Shown in pieces: positions 7,025 through 13,694 of a stretch of 14,686 nucleotides of DNA. This DNA comes from Flavobacteriaceae bacterium UBA3159 (lineage in GTDB: Bacteria; Bacteroidota; Bacteroidia; Flavobacteriales; Flavobacteriaceae). Location: assembly GCA_002364535.1 (NCBI GenBank), contig DEYL01000033.1, positions 43,987 through 58,672 of the forward strand. The letters are read 5' to 3'. The translations under genes were made by a program, and so were the position numbers. Under the pieces are notes generated by a model, which saw nothing but the letters and a program-made list of their open reading frames with translations, had not been told where the DNA came from and did not search any database. Position 1 is the first letter of the stretch. Each line of letters starts with the position of its first letter.

Positions 7025-8779
7025 TTAATATTCTTTTTCATTCTGTTGTTTGTTGAAAAGATCAAAGTAGAACCCTTTGAGATCGATTAGTTTTTGATGC
7101 TCTCCTTGCTCAATAATTTTACCTCGTTCCAATACGATTACGTGATCGGCATCTTTCACTGAGGAAATACGGTGACTAACAATTATTGTAGTTTTGTTTT
7201 GAGAAAATTCCTTAAGATTTTTTAGAATTTTTTCTTCGGTATCTGTGTCTACTGCCGAAAGACAGTCGTCGAAAAGTAGTATTTGGGGGTCTTTGATCAG
7301 TGCTCTTGCAATAGACACCCTTTGTATTTGTCCTCCGGACAAGGTCAGTCCTCTTTCACCCAAAAGGGTTTTATACCCTTGTTTGAATTTTTTGATGTTT
7401 TTGTGTATGGCTGCTTTTTTGGAAGCTTCGATGATTTCTTCTTCCGTGGCGTCTTTTTTGCCCAATCGAATATTTTCCTCGATGCTTTCCGAAAACAAAA
7501 ATGCATTCTGAGGAACATTTCCAATATGGCTCCTCAATTTTTGCAGTTTAAAATCTCTAATATTATTGTCATCCAGTAAAATGTTACCCGAATCAGGATT
7601 ATAAAGACGATTGATCAGGTGGAGGATAGAGGATTTTCCGGAGCCCACCTTACCAATGATGCCTAATGATTTTCCTCTTTCCAATTTAAAACTGATGCCA
7701 TCTAAGGCTTTAATTTGTGTTTCAGGGTAGACTAATGAAACGTTTTCAAAGCTGATTTCTCCTTCGACAGCATCATCTACTCCGGACCCATCTTGAATTC
7801 CGATGGTTTCATTCAAAAAAGCATTGATTCTTTTTTGCGAAGCTTCCGCTTGTTGGACAACAGAGGTTACCCATCCAATCACTGCTACCGGCCAGGTTAG
7901 CATGATGATGTAGATAATAAACTCTGCCAATACCCCAATTTCTATGGTACCATCTATATATTGTTGCCCACCAATAAAAATCACAATCAGGTTACTCAAG
8001 CCGATCAAAAGGATCATCAATGGAAAAAACCAGGCTTGTACTTTGACCAAATTCATGTTTTTCTCTTTGGCCTCTAGTGCCAAAACGTCAAAGTTTTGAT
8101 GGGTATTGGCCTCTAATCCATAGGATTTGATGACAGAAATTCCGCTAAAGGTCTCTTGAGTAAAAGACGATAACTTTGATAACATTTCCTGAACCACGGT
8201 ACTTCTTGTATTGATGACCCTACTTAGTTTATATATGGTAATTGACAAAAGGGGAAGTGGAATCAGGGTGTAAACCGACAATTTGGGAGCAATACTGAAC
8301 ATGATGGTGATTACACATAAAAATAAGGTCACTGTATTGATACTGTACATAATTGCGGGACCTACATACATTCTGACCTTACTCACATCTTCGCTGATCC
8401 TGCTCATCAGGTCGCCGGTTCGATTGTTTTTATAGAAGCTTTGGTTCAATCTTAGGTAGTGCGAAAAGATTTCATTTTTGAGATCAAATTCGATGTATCG
8501 GGATACATTAATTATAGTTTGACGCATGAGAAAGGTAAAAAAGCCTGAGATTAGAGTCGCACCGATAATGATCAATATATTGCCTAATAGCAAAGATTTG
8601 AGTGCGGCCAAGTTTCCTTGATGATTTACCAGATAATTTTCAACTGCGGTGAGCGATTCCCCAATCAGACGGGGGGCAAATAATAAAAAAACTCTTGAAA
8701 TGATTGTGATTACAATTCCTAAAAGTAATTTCAGAAAATATTTTTTAAGGTACTTATTGAGGTATTGCAGTGCTCTCAT
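7025..8779 (-). CDS. ABC exporter half-transporter (fused membrane and ATPase domains, MsbA/Mdl-like)
   Basis: This 584-residue chain joins an ABC type 1 exporter membrane domain (about 1-320, six hydrophobic segments) to a nucleotide-binding domain (about 341-580). Typical features are TGDLMSRISEDV (121-132) in the coupling region, Walker A GKVGSGKS (376-383), Q-loop in NVPQNAF (421-427), signature LSGGQ (480-484), Walker B ILLFDD (500-505) and switch His536. The residue after Walker B is Asp505, where most exporters have the catalytic Glu; Mdl-type proteins often have Asp-Asp here. The substrate cannot be read from sequence; lipid or drug export are family possibilities. Half-transporters dimerise, and no obvious partner is in the window. 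It is the first gene of a minus-strand pair with the PUR gene and diverges from nusB. Confidence 0.9.
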   Translation of the reverse strand: MRALQYLNKYLKKYFLKLLLGIVITIISRVFLLFAPRLIGESLTAVENYLVNHQGNLAALKSLLLGNILIIIGATLISGFFTFLMRQTIINVSRYIEFDLKNEIFSHYLRLNQSFYKNNRTGDLMSRISEDVSKVRMYVGPAIMYSINTVTLFLCVITIMFSIAPKLSVYTLIPLPLLSITIYKLSRVINTRSTVVQEMLSKLSSFTQETFSGISVIKSYGLEANTHQNFDVLALEAKEKNMNLVKVQAWFFPLMILLIGLSNLIVIFIGGQQYIDGTIEIGVLAEFIIYIIMLTWPVAVIGWVTSVVQQAEASQKRINAFLNETIGIQDGSGVDDAVEGEISFENVSLVYPETQIKALDGISFKLERGKSLGIIGKVGSGKSSILHLINRLYNPDSGNILLDDNNIRDFKLQKLRSHIGNVPQNAFLFSESIEENIRLGKKDATEEEIIEASKKAAIHKNIKKFKQGYKTLLGERGLTLSGGQIQRVSIARALIKDPQILLFDDCLSAVDTDTEEKILKNLKEFSQNKTTIIVSHRISSVKDADHVIVLERGKIIEQGEHQKLIDLKGFYFDLFNKQQNEKEY

Positions 8780-8861
8780 TCATCTATTTCGCTAAAGTAA
8801 ATTTGACAAAAAGCCAAAGGTAATCAAATGCTTTTGTTCTCAAATTCAAAATTTTTTTTAG

Positions 8862-8894
8862 TTGATTATAATTAAAACTAAAGCCCTACTTTTG
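8862..8894 (+). promoter_or_regulatory. nusB operon promoter (TTG ... TACTTTTG)
   Basis: TACTTTTG at 8887-8894 is a perfect match to the Bacteroidota -7 consensus TAnnTTTG. A -33 TTG lies at 8862-8864 with a 22-bp spacer, slightly long. Transcription would begin near 8900, leaving a leader of about 20 nt before the nusB ATG. Confidence 0.55.
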
Positions 8895-8918
8895 TCGCAA
8901 ATATTGGTGATTCAATAA

Positions 8919-9857
8919 ATGCTAACCCGAAGACATCTGCGCATCAAAGTAATGCAGTCGTTGTATTCCTTTTTACAAAATCGGAATGGAAACTTGGCAC
9001 AAGAAGTTGATTTTTTCAAAAAGAGCTATCTCAATACTTTTTCCCTCTACTTGGCGCTTTTGGCTTTTCTCAAATCGATTTATGAACACGCTATTGATCA
9101 AAAAGATTTACAAAAAAATCTAAAAACCAATGCAAATCCTTTATATCCTGCTCCGTTGGTGGAAAACAAAATTCTACAATTCATCGCTCAACATCCCATT
9201 TTGATCAACTACATCAAAAAAAGAAAAATCAAATTTTGGGAGTTGGATTTTGACTACGTCAAAACCAATTTTAAAGCACTGATGTACAGCGAAAAATTCC
9301 AAATCTACACTCAGAGAGAATCCCCCTCATTAATGGAAGACAGGGATATCATCGCCTTTTTTTTTAAAGAAATTGTTGCGCCATCCGATGGTTTTTACGA
9401 TTATATCGAAGACAAGGAATTGACCTGGATTGACGATCTGCCTGTGGTCAATACTTTCCTTTTAAAAATACTTCATAAAATCGACCCCCAAGACAGTAAT
9501 AGTCTCTACTTCCCGGAGATGAACGCAGGGGAAGAAGATCCACAATTTGCCATAGAACTGCTGGAAAGGGTTGTGGTGAATAACGATGCCCTACAAGAGG
9601 AAATGGTTGGAAGAACACCCAACTGGGACATTGACAGGATCGCATTACTTGACGCCATTATGATCAAGATGGCCATGGCTGAACTGCTTTATTTCCCCTC
9701 TATTCCTCCTAAAGTTACCATGAATGAATACATTGAAATTTCCAAAGACTACTCTACACCAAAAAGTAATATCTTCATCAATGGAATATTGGATAAAACG
9801 ATTAAAGACTTTGAAGAATCCGGTCGATTAAATAAAAGTGGCAGGGGACTGATTTAA
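8919..9857 (+). CDS. nusB: Transcription antitermination protein NusB (long Bacteroidota form)
   Basis: NusB with NusE (S10) binds boxA RNA and supports antitermination of rRNA operons. The start MLTRRHLRIKVMQSLYSF is the conserved first NusB helix. The remaining core appears only at about residues 205-300: FAIELLERVVVNNDALQEEM (210-229) and later RIALLDAIMIKMAMAELLYFP, then KVTMNEYIEISKDYSTPKSNIFINGILD (265-292), all typical NusB. The roughly 180 residues between these parts are an insertion relative to the ~140-residue E. coli protein; this long form is usual in Bacteroidota. It leads a plus-strand cluster with the DUF1573 gene and yajC. Confidence 0.9.
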   Translation: MLTRRHLRIKVMQSLYSFLQNRNGNLAQEVDFFKKSYLNTFSLYLALLAFLKSIYEHAIDQKDLQKNLKTNANPLYPAPLVENKILQFIAQHPILINYIKKRKIKFWELDFDYVKTNFKALMYSEKFQIYTQRESPSLMEDRDIIAFFFKEIVAPSDGFYDYIEDKELTWIDDLPVVNTFLLKILHKIDPQDSNSLYFPEMNAGEEDPQFAIELLERVVVNNDALQEEMVGRTPNWDIDRIALLDAIMIKMAMAELLYFPSIPPKVTMNEYIEISKDYSTPKSNIFINGILDKTIKDFEESGRLNKSGRGLI

Positions 9858-9868
9858 TGTTTTTTTGC

Positions 9869-9876
9869 TAAATTTG
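9869..9876 (+). promoter_or_regulatory. Candidate internal promoter (-7 box) before the DUF1573 gene
   Basis: TAAATTTG matches TAnnTTTG perfectly in the 46-bp gap between nusB and the DUF1573 gene. Transcription would start near 9882, about 22 nt before the ATG. No TTG is present at the -33 distance (only TTT), so it may be a weak internal promoter for the DUF1573 gene and yajC. Confidence 0.4.
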
Positions 9877-9903
9877 ACCATCATAAACTATTAAATAAAA
9901 ATA

Positions 9904-10404
9904 ATGAAAAGATTAGCTTGGATTTTTGTTTGTGCTTTGTTGTTCAGTGCCAGTGCCTGTGACGAAAGTGCCGCTAAAAAAGTGGATAAGGAAAAAGTAT
10001 CACAGAATGCTGCCGAAGCCCCTATTGCCACGGCAGCCATGTCGTTCAGCAAAACCGTACACGACTTTGGAACCATCAAAGAAGGTGAAACCGTTCAGAC
10101 TACTTTTACTTTTACCAATACCGGTCAAGCCGATTTGATCATAGTAGATGCCAGAGGAAGTTGTGGTTGTACTGTTCCGAATTATCCCAAAAACACACCT
10201 ATTGCTCCTGGTGCTACTGGAGAGGTTTTGGTGAGTTTTGATTCCAGCAATAAGCCCAATATGCAACAAAAAACAGTTACCATTTCGGCCAATACTTCTA
10301 GTGGACGTGAAACGTTGAGGATCAAAGCCATGGTATCGCCAGACCCAGTAAAGCAAAAACAACGTGACGATGCGGCCAAAGCGCGTCAGCAAAATAGTAA
10401 TTAA
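9904..10404 (+). CDS. DUF1573 domain lipoprotein
   Basis: The N-terminus MKRLAWIFVCALLFSASAC is a lipoprotein signal peptide with a lipobox ending at Cys19, so the protein is exported and lipid-anchored. The mature part begins CDES and has a short charged linker. Residues about 46-147 are a DUF1573 domain: VHDFGTIKEGETV (52-64), FTNTG, the conserved SCGCTVP (around 81-87), IAPGATGEVLVSFDSS, and a last strand ETLRIKAMV. The fold is an immunoglobulin-like beta sandwich related to ASH/MSP domains (family knowledge). The tail is charged (KQKQRDDAAKARQ). Its role is unknown. It sits 13 nt before yajC; the nusB-DUF1573-yajC order recurs in flavobacteria as far as I recall. Confidence 0.88.
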   Translation: MKRLAWIFVCALLFSASACDESAAKKVDKEKVSQNAAEAPIATAAMSFSKTVHDFGTIKEGETVQTTFTFTNTGQADLIIVDARGSCGCTVPNYPKNTPIAPGATGEVLVSFDSSNKPNMQQKTVTISANTSSGRETLRIKAMVSPDPVKQKQRDDAAKARQQNSN

Positions 10405-10417
10405 TTAAAATCAACCT

Positions 10418-10705
10418 ATGGAGGGATTCTCCGGGCAGATGCCCTTTTTACTTTTAATGCTAGTGGTGTTTTTTTTCTTTATCATCCTGCCTCAACAGCG
10501 CAGACAAAAAAAAGAAAAAAATTTTATGAAAAACCTGTCCAAGGGGGATCGAGTGATCACCAAAAGCGGGATTCATGCCAAAGTGATGGAACTTAATGAC
10601 AAGGATAATACCTGTGTCATCGAGACCCTGGCTGGAAAGTTGAAAATAGAGCGCTCCGCCCTTTCTCTCGAGATGAGTCAAAAATTCAACCTCGCGAAAA
10701 AATAA
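10418..10705 (+). CDS. yajC: Sec translocon accessory protein YajC
   Basis: YajC is a small single-pass inner membrane protein that associates with SecDF and the SecYEG translocon. The 95 residues contain one hydrophobic segment (about 9-24) followed by LPQQRRQKKEK, the hallmark of the family. Then NLSKGDRVITKSGIHAKV (about 39-56) and a small beta domain, VIETLAGKLKIERSAL. It is 13 nt downstream of the DUF1573 lipoprotein gene, and the pair is probably co-transcribed. An intrinsic terminator begins 5 nt after its TAA stop. Confidence 0.95.
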   Translation: MEGFSGQMPFLLLMLVVFFFFIILPQQRRQKKEKNFMKNLSKGDRVITKSGIHAKVMELNDKDNTCVIETLAGKLKIERSALSLEMSQKFNLAKK

Positions 10706-10709
10706 TTTA

Positions 10710-10734
10710 ATTCCGCCGCGGCGGGATTTTTTTT
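10710..10734 (+). terminator. Intrinsic terminator between yajC and pyrD
   Basis: The 5' arm ATTCCGC pairs with the 3' arm GCGGGAT (one T-G wobble) around a CGCG loop, followed at once by a run of eight T. The core CCGCCGCGGCGG is a perfect palindrome and stands out as very GC-rich against AT-rich surroundings. The 5' arm starts 5 nt after the yajC stop codon and the T-run ends 8 nt before the pyrD ATG, so it either ends the yajC operon or controls read-through into pyrD. Confidence 0.8.
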
Positions 10735-10742
10735 GTTTGCAC

Positions 10743-11759
10743 ATGTACCGCTATCTGATTAAACCCATTCTATTTTTCGGTGATCCCGAATGGATACATT
10801 ATTTTGTCTTTTCACTGATCCGTTGGATGCACAAAATCCCCGGTGTGCCATTTTTGGTCAGGGTACTTTACCAAGTCCACCACCCCAAACTAGAACAGGA
10901 ACTCTTTGGGATTCGATTTAAAAACCCCGTAGGCTTGGCAGCAGGTTTTGATAAGGATGCCAGGCTTTACCGAGAACTTTCCAATTTTGGTTTTGGATTT
11001 ATTGAGATTGGAACCCTTACCCCCAAGCCCCAGCCTGGGAATCCCAAAAAGCGTTTGTTTCGACTGCAGGAGGACGAAGGATTGATCAATCGTATGGGTT
11101 TTAACAACGATGGGGTTGATGCAGCCATTCCACGACTCAAAAAAAACAAAAACATCATCATTGGGGGCAATATCGGTAAAAATAAAATCACCCCCAATGA
11201 AAAGGCAGTGGACGATTATGCCTATTGCTTTAAAACTCTTTATACCTATGTGGATTATTTCGTGGTTAATGTTAGTTCCCCCAATACTCCAAATTTAAGG
11301 GCATTACAAGAAAAAAAGCCACTTACCGATTTGTTAAACAGTCTGCAAAAGCTCAATCAAGCGACCGAAAAACCAAAACCCATCCTTTTAAAAATTGCTC
11401 CCGACCTGACAGATGAGCAATTGCTGGACATCATAGATATTGTTAGAATCACTAAAACTGCAGGGGTCATTGCAACAAACACCACCCTTAGCCGTAAAGA
11501 TTTACAATCCCCCAATCAAAGTGAAAGTGGTGGGCTTAGTGGGAAACCTCTTACAAACCGAAGCACGGAGGTGATCCGTTTTCTATCCAAAAAAAGCCAA
11601 AAAGCATTTCCCATTATCGGAGTAGGAGGTATTCATGACTCCAAAGATGCTATAGAAAAACTCAATGCCGGTGCAGATTTAGTTCAGCTTTATACGGGCT
11701 TTGTTTATGAAGGGCCCAGGGTGGTTAAGCGGATCAATAAAGCTTTGATCAGAGAATAA
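10743..11759 (+). CDS. pyrD: Dihydroorotate dehydrogenase (quinone), class 2
   Basis: PyrD oxidises dihydroorotate to orotate using FMN and passes electrons to membrane quinones, the fourth step of UMP synthesis. The N-terminal helices (about 1-40, MYRYLIKPILFFGDPEW onward) are the membrane-associated extension that marks class 2. NPVGLAAGFDKD (61-72), EIGTLTPKPQPGNPKKR (88-104) and NRMGFNNDG (116-124) are FMN and substrate contacts. NVSSPNTPNLR (176-186) holds the catalytic Ser179, and GVGGI (293-297) and YTGF (317-320) bind the FMN phosphate. I start at the ATG 10743, giving 338 residues that begin as other PyrD proteins do; a TTG two codons earlier is possible but less likely. No convincing promoter lies between yajC and this gene. 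Confidence 0.95.
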   Translation: MYRYLIKPILFFGDPEWIHYFVFSLIRWMHKIPGVPFLVRVLYQVHHPKLEQELFGIRFKNPVGLAAGFDKDARLYRELSNFGFGFIEIGTLTPKPQPGNPKKRLFRLQEDEGLINRMGFNNDGVDAAIPRLKKNKNIIIGGNIGKNKITPNEKAVDDYAYCFKTLYTYVDYFVVNVSSPNTPNLRALQEKKPLTDLLNSLQKLNQATEKPKPILLKIAPDLTDEQLLDIIDIVRITKTAGVIATNTTLSRKDLQSPNQSESGGLSGKPLTNRSTEVIRFLSKKSQKAFPIIGVGGIHDSKDAIEKLNAGADLVQLYTGFVYEGPRVVKRINKALIRE

Positions 11760-11800
11760 TTTTCTTTTTTAACATTTGGAAGTAAATTAAATTACAAAAA

Positions 11801-12127
11801 GTGATCACCAATACCCATAATCGAACCTATTATGCCGTAATTTTTACCTCAATTCTCGATTATCACAATCCGGAATATTTCAGGATCAACGATTTACTAA
11901 GAAATCAAGCCTAGAGGATGGAGGGTTTTTTAGTAGAAGATAACGCAAGGAATGATTATGGAATTTTGTTCAACTACTTGAGGGATATGGATTCTATTAA
12001 AGTATAGCGTCAAAATTCAGAGTACCGCTGGGTCAAAGAAAAAGAAAAAAAAGACTTTTACAAAGCCTATAATATCCGAATAGCCCGAGTGGAAAAGGAG
12101 TACTACTTTGTAAAGCCTACTCAATAA
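11801..12127 (+). pseudogene. Decayed antibiotic biosynthesis monooxygenase (ABM)-like gene, two in-frame TAG codons
   Basis: One reading frame from a GTG at 11801 to TAA at 12125-12127 resembles the roughly 105-residue ABM-type proteins (dimeric alpha-beta barrel) from end to end. It begins with TYYAVIFTS (residues 9-17), continues with MEGFLVEDNARNDYGI (40-55) and DMDSIKV (62-68), and ends with FYKAYNIRIARVEKEYYF (86-103). The frame is interrupted by TAG at 11912-11914 (codon 38) and TAG at 12005-12007 (codon 69). The second stop sits where the family normally has Trp (SIKxW), so TGG to TAG is the simple explanation. Several normally conserved residues have also drifted. No frameshift is needed, which suggests fairly recent loss. 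The family call is from memory of its motifs. Confidence 0.8.
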
Positions 12128-12133
12128 AATAAG

Positions 12134-12422
12134 ATGATGAAAACCCAAAGTAGTTTTTTAAGGTGTTGGGTGTAAAATAATCTTGTTACTTATCCCCATA
12201 ATAGCCTCCCAAATCGGTGATCAGGTAGATTGGCATTTAAATGATTACATACTGATGGGGTTTATGGTTTTTACCACCAGACTTATTGGAATTAATGTAC
12301 TGAACGTAATCAAAAACAAAAAAATACGCTGTATAACCACTGCCATCCTATGCCTTCTGTTTTTATCTGTTTGGGCTGTGTCAACCGTTGGGATTTTTAA
12401 TATCCTTATTATTAGTCTGTAA
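12134..12422 (+). pseudogene. Frameshifted small membrane-protein gene
   Basis: An ATG at 12134 opens MMKTQSSFLRCWV and then hits TAA at 12173. Shifting by one base near 12161-12170 gives VGCKIILLLIPIIASQIGDQVDWHL and continues open to TAA at 12420-12422. The joined product would be about 95 residues with up to three hydrophobic segments (around 15-27, 40-55 and 70-95). It resembles a small uncharacterised Bacteroidota membrane-protein family of about 85-95 residues (LLLIP start, VNW motif, WAELAVGIF-like end), from memory. Here the usual ending has changed to VWAVSTVGIFNILIISL. If the frameshift is not real, a short 79-residue protein from TTG 12183 would remain, lacking the normal N-terminus. 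It lies 6 nt after the ABM pseudogene. Confidence 0.55.
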
Positions 12423-12524
12423 TAAATGTCTCTTATTTAAAATTCACTAACTAATACTAATTTGCCATTTCGGATTTAGAAAATCCACAAAATCTCAGCA
12501 TTCAAAATTTCTAAGCCCAAAAAA

Positions 12525-13604
12525 TCAATCAAAATAACTAAACCCCTTTTTTGGTTCTATGGTCAGCAAGGTTTCGTAAATCAAACGGATAACGTTTTCT
12601 ATATCTTCTTGATGAACCATCTCTACCGTGGTATGCATATATCGTAGAGGCAGGGAGATCAAGGCTGAAGCAACTCCGCCGTTACTGTAGGCAAAAGCGT
12701 CGGTGTCTGTTCCGGTATATCTGGAAGCAGCCAAGCGTTGGAAAGGGATTTTTTGGGACTCTGCTGTCTCTATGATCTGTTCTCTCAATTTGTTTTGTAC
12801 TGCAGGAGCATAGGATATTACTGGGCCTTTACCGAATTCAATATGACCTTGTTCCTTTTGGTTGATCATGGGAGTAGTTGTGTCGTGACATACGTCGGTT
12901 ACAATTGCCACATCGGGTTTTATGGTTTGTGTTATCATCTCAGCCCCGTGAAGCCCTACTTCCTCTTGTACTGCATTAGTAATGTATAGCCCGAAAGGCA
13001 TTTTGACTTTGTTTTCGTGCAACAAACGGCCTACTTCAGCGATCATAAAACCGCCGGCGCGGTTGTCTATGGCACGACAGACAAATTTGTTTTTGTTGAG
13101 GATATGGAAGCTGTCGGGATAAGTAATGACACATCCCACATGTACGCCCATTTTTTCAACTTCTTTATTATTTTTGGCGCCTATATCTATAAAAATATTA
13201 TCCAATTTCGGCACTTCTTCTTTACCACTTTTTCGCGTATGTATGGCAGGCCACCCAAAGACACCTTTTACGATTCCCTTTTTAGTGTGAATATTCACCC
13301 ATTTGGAGGGCGCGATCTGGTGGTCACTACCGCCGTTGCGGATCACATAAATCAACCCCTTGTCTGTAATGTAATTAACATACCATGAAATCTCATCTGA
13401 ATGCCCTTCGATGACAACCTTATAAGGAGCATTGGGATTGATCACCCCCACGGCTGAGCCATAGGTATCGGTAATAAAAGTATCCACATAAGGTTTGAGG
13501 TAATCCATCCACATTTTTTGTCCTTCCCATTCATAACCTGTAGGAGAGGGATTGTTGAGGTAGGCCTCCAAAAAAGATATGGATTTTTTGTTCAAGAGCT
13601 TCAT
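12525..13604 (-). CDS. M42 family metallo-aminopeptidase (glutamyl aminopeptidase / FrvX-like)
   Basis: M42 enzymes are large tetrahedral, di-metal aminopeptidases that trim peptides in the cytoplasm. The 359 residues match the family length. Metal-site motifs are visible: GHSDEISW (67-74) with His68, AIDNRAGG (178-185) with bridging Asp180, the catalytic pair EE at 214-215 in QEEVGLHGA, Asp237 in VTDVCHDT, and His324 in RYMHTTVEMV. TGTDTDAF (298-305) is also conserved. No signal peptide is present. The exact substrate preference cannot be read from sequence. It diverges from the DUF4294 gene, and its 3' end faces the decayed block. Confidence 0.92.
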   Translation of the reverse strand: MKLLNKKSISFLEAYLNNPSPTGYEWEGQKMWMDYLKPYVDTFITDTYGSAVGVINPNAPYKVVIEGHSDEISWYVNYITDKGLIYVIRNGGSDHQIAPSKWVNIHTKKGIVKGVFGWPAIHTRKSGKEEVPKLDNIFIDIGAKNNKEVEKMGVHVGCVITYPDSFHILNKNKFVCRAIDNRAGGFMIAEVGRLLHENKVKMPFGLYITNAVQEEVGLHGAEMITQTIKPDVAIVTDVCHDTTTPMINQKEQGHIEFGKGPVISYAPAVQNKLREQIIETAESQKIPFQRLAASRYTGTDTDAFAYSNGGVASALISLPLRYMHTTVEMVHQEDIENVIRLIYETLLTIEPKKGFSYFD

Positions 13605-13623
13605 TTGTTAAAATTTTAAATAA

Positions 13624-13651
13624 TAAATCTAAAATAAGCATAAGTACCCAA
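13624..13651 (-). promoter_or_regulatory. Weak candidate promoter for the M42 peptidase gene
   Basis: On the minus strand TTG (13649-13651 on plus) is followed after 17 bp by TAGATTTA, seven of eight matches to the -7 consensus. It would start transcription near 13618, about 14 nt before the ATG. Confidence 0.3.
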
Positions 13652-13680
13652 TTGAAAATGATTATACCTGCTTTTATTCC

Positions 13681-13688
13681 TAAATTTG
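13681..13688 (+). promoter_or_regulatory. -7 element immediately before the DUF4294 gene
   Basis: TAAATTTG is a perfect TAnnTTTG match that ends only 6 nt before the ATG at 13695. By the usual spacing the transcript would start at or within a base or two of the ATG, implying a leaderless mRNA. A TTG upstream (13652-13654) is spaced 26 bp, too far to be a normal -33 element. Confidence 0.4.
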
Positions 13689-13694
13689 TAACCC

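Noticed and set aside
10000..10392. Long minus-strand open frame opposite the DUF1573 gene
   Set aside because: The plus-strand frame has a signal peptide, lipobox and family motifs; the antisense frame has none.
10737..10739. TTG as the pyrD start
   Set aside because: It overlaps the end of the terminator region and adds only two residues; the ATG at 10743 gives the usual PyrD N-terminus.
10732..10739. TTTGTTTG before pyrD as a -7 promoter element
   Set aside because: It lacks the key A at position two, is part of the terminator T-run, has no TTG at -33, and would start transcription at or inside the start codon.
11751..11775. AT-rich hairpin plus T-run at the end of pyrD as a terminator
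   Set aside because: The stem (AGAGAA/TTTTCT) has a three-base loop, includes a G-T pair and overlaps the stop codon; too weak to list.
11912..12007. UAG codons in the ABM-like frame as pyrrolysine or reassigned codons
   Set aside because: TAG is used as a normal stop by kdsD and the cyclophilin-FKBP gene in the same window, and one TAG replaces a conserved Trp, which a single mutation explains.
12472..12486. GGATTT/AAATCC hairpin beyond the M42 gene as a terminator
   Set aside because: A neat 6-bp stem with a three-base loop, but there is no T-run on either strand and it lies about 40 nt beyond the M42 stop; left as a possible RNA 3'-end structure only.
13017..13388. Open frame on the plus strand inside the M42 gene
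   Set aside because: Antisense shadow of a strongly conserved gene; no recognisable protein features. The same holds for 12738-12989 and for frames opposite lptB, recQ and pyrD.
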